From Flavobacteriales bacterium (GTDB taxonomy: Bacteria > Bacteroidota > Bacteroidia > Flavobacteriales_D > Sanyastnellaceae): a stretch of DNA of 7,268 nt. Shown one piece after another: positions 6,642 to 7,268 of the stretch. The translations under genes and the position numbers were made by a program. The notes beneath the pieces are model-generated. The model had not been told where the DNA came from and did not search any database. It was given only the letters and a program-made list of their open reading frames with translations. Location of the stretch: NCBI GenBank assembly GCA_015663855.1, contig DQRJ01000083.1:1-7268 (forward strand), read 5' to 3'. Position 1 is the first letter of the stretch. Each line of letters starts with the position of its first letter.

Positions 6642-7268
6642 GGACATATTATTTTGGCGTTTTTCACGACGCTTTTCCTCACGCTTTGCAATAACAATAC
6701 CTAATTCATATAGACCTAGAACCGGGAGCGATACCATAATCTGGCTTGTAATGTCTGGCGGTGTGATAATAGCTGACAGAACGAGTATCCCCACAAGAGA
6801 GTGCTTACGGTATTTCCTTAACCCCTCAGCAGTCACTACTCCGGCTCGTGCTAGAAAGAAAATTAGGACGGGCAATTGAAAAATTAGCCCAGCCGCGAAT
6901 GATATTGTAGCGACCGTCTTCACGTACGACATTACGCCAATTCTAGCCGCTACATCGCCTAGTTCGTAGTGACCTAGAAATTGCAGCGAAAGAGGGACGA
7001 TACCCCAATATCCAAACGCCACTCCGAAAAAGAAAAGCACCGACGATGCTGCTCCAGCTCCCCTCGCCGCTTTCTTCTCTGTCGACTTCAATGCGGGCTT
7101 TATAAACGCCCATAGCTGCATGATTACGAACGGAAAAGAGATAATCACTCCCCCGATAATTGAGACGATGATGTGAGCGGTGAAGTTCCCCATCATCGTG
7201 GTGTTGATCAATTCGTAAGTGATATCCTTCACGCACAATTTATCCCCTGCACCGATAAATTCCGAAAT
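6639..7268 (-). CDS. tatC: Sec-independent protein translocase subunit TatC, 5' end beyond window
   Basis: TatC is the inner-membrane receptor of the twin-arginine translocation system, which binds twin-arginine signal peptides and exports folded proteins with TatA. The reading frame is open to the right edge: 209 codons are visible, beginning ISEFIGAGDKLC, and about 60 N-terminal residues including the HLEELR region and first membrane helix are missing. The TTG at 7238 is internal, because the codons upstream of it (GAGDK) continue the family pattern. Visible TatC features are MMGNFTAHI before helix 2, FPFVIMQLWAFIKPAL (equivalent to the E. coli PVILYQVWAFIAPAL region) followed by STEKK with its conserved Glu, a third helix with FFFGVAFGYW, and TPPDITSQ in the fifth-helix region, whose Asp corresponds to E. 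coli D211. The protein ends in a basic cytoplasmic tail (AKREEKRREKR). In some Bacteroidota I recall tatC lying close to lptB, matching this order. A short tatC-DUF5686-lptB operon is inferred. Confidence 0.96.
   Translation of the reverse strand: MSEFIGAGDKLCVKDITYELINTTMMGNFTAHIIVSIIGGVIISFPFVIMQLWAFIKPALKSTEKKAARGAGAASSVLFFFGVAFGYWGIVPLSLQFLGHYELGDVAARIGVMSYVKTVATISFAAGLIFQLPVLIFFLARAGVVTAEGLRKYRKHSLVGILVLSAIITPPDITSQIMVSLPVLGLYELGIVIAKREEKRREKRQNNMS

Noticed and set aside
6943..7236. 97-codon frame overlapping tatC on the same strand
   Set aside because: It is a shifted-frame shadow of tatC. The true frame carries membrane helices and the TatC motifs.
6639..7238. TTG at 7238 as the start of a short 199-residue TatC
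   Set aside because: The frame stays open to the window edge and the codons upstream fit the family. A TatC lacking its first helix would be incomplete.

Overview
The window looks like chromosomal DNA from a member of the Bacteroidota. Three things point there: a secreted protein with a C-terminal type IX secretion (T9SS) type-B sorting domain, an outer-membrane protein of the carboxypeptidase-regulatory-like/DUF5686 kind, and A-rich translation starts without clear Shine-Dalgarno sequences. I cannot fix the order or genus. The DNA is almost fully coding: six genes, two of them cut by the window edges, and no gene-free stretch longer than 57 bases. I see no tRNA, rRNA, CRISPR array, insertion sequence or phage gene.

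Layout. At the left edge (1-62, minus) are the first 20 codons of pdxA, a vitamin B6 biosynthesis gene reading out of the window. A 57-bp divergent gap follows, rich in palindromes. A plus-strand pair comes next: a large cysteine-rich secreted protein (120-2807) with a T9SS type-B sorting domain, then riboflavin synthase ribE (2817-3416) only 9 bp downstream. The stop codon of ribE directly abuts the stop codon of lptB on the other strand, so this is a convergent junction with no intergenic base. The minus-strand cluster reads right to left: tatC (5' end beyond the right edge), a DUF5686 protein that begins at a TTG codon directly after the tatC stop, and lptB after an 18-bp gap.

How the genes fit together. 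The minus-strand genes all serve the cell envelope: TatC exports folded proteins across the inner membrane, LptB powers lipopolysaccharide transport to the outer membrane, and the DUF5686 protein is a predicted outer-membrane beta-barrel. The left side joins cofactor synthesis (pyridoxal phosphate and riboflavin) to a cell-surface or secreted adhesin-like protein, and the reason for that pairing is unknown. I find no convincing undescribed system. The points most worth checking are the palindrome cluster in the divergent promoter region, a sharp codon-use switch inside the secreted protein gene, and the zero-gap gene junctions.
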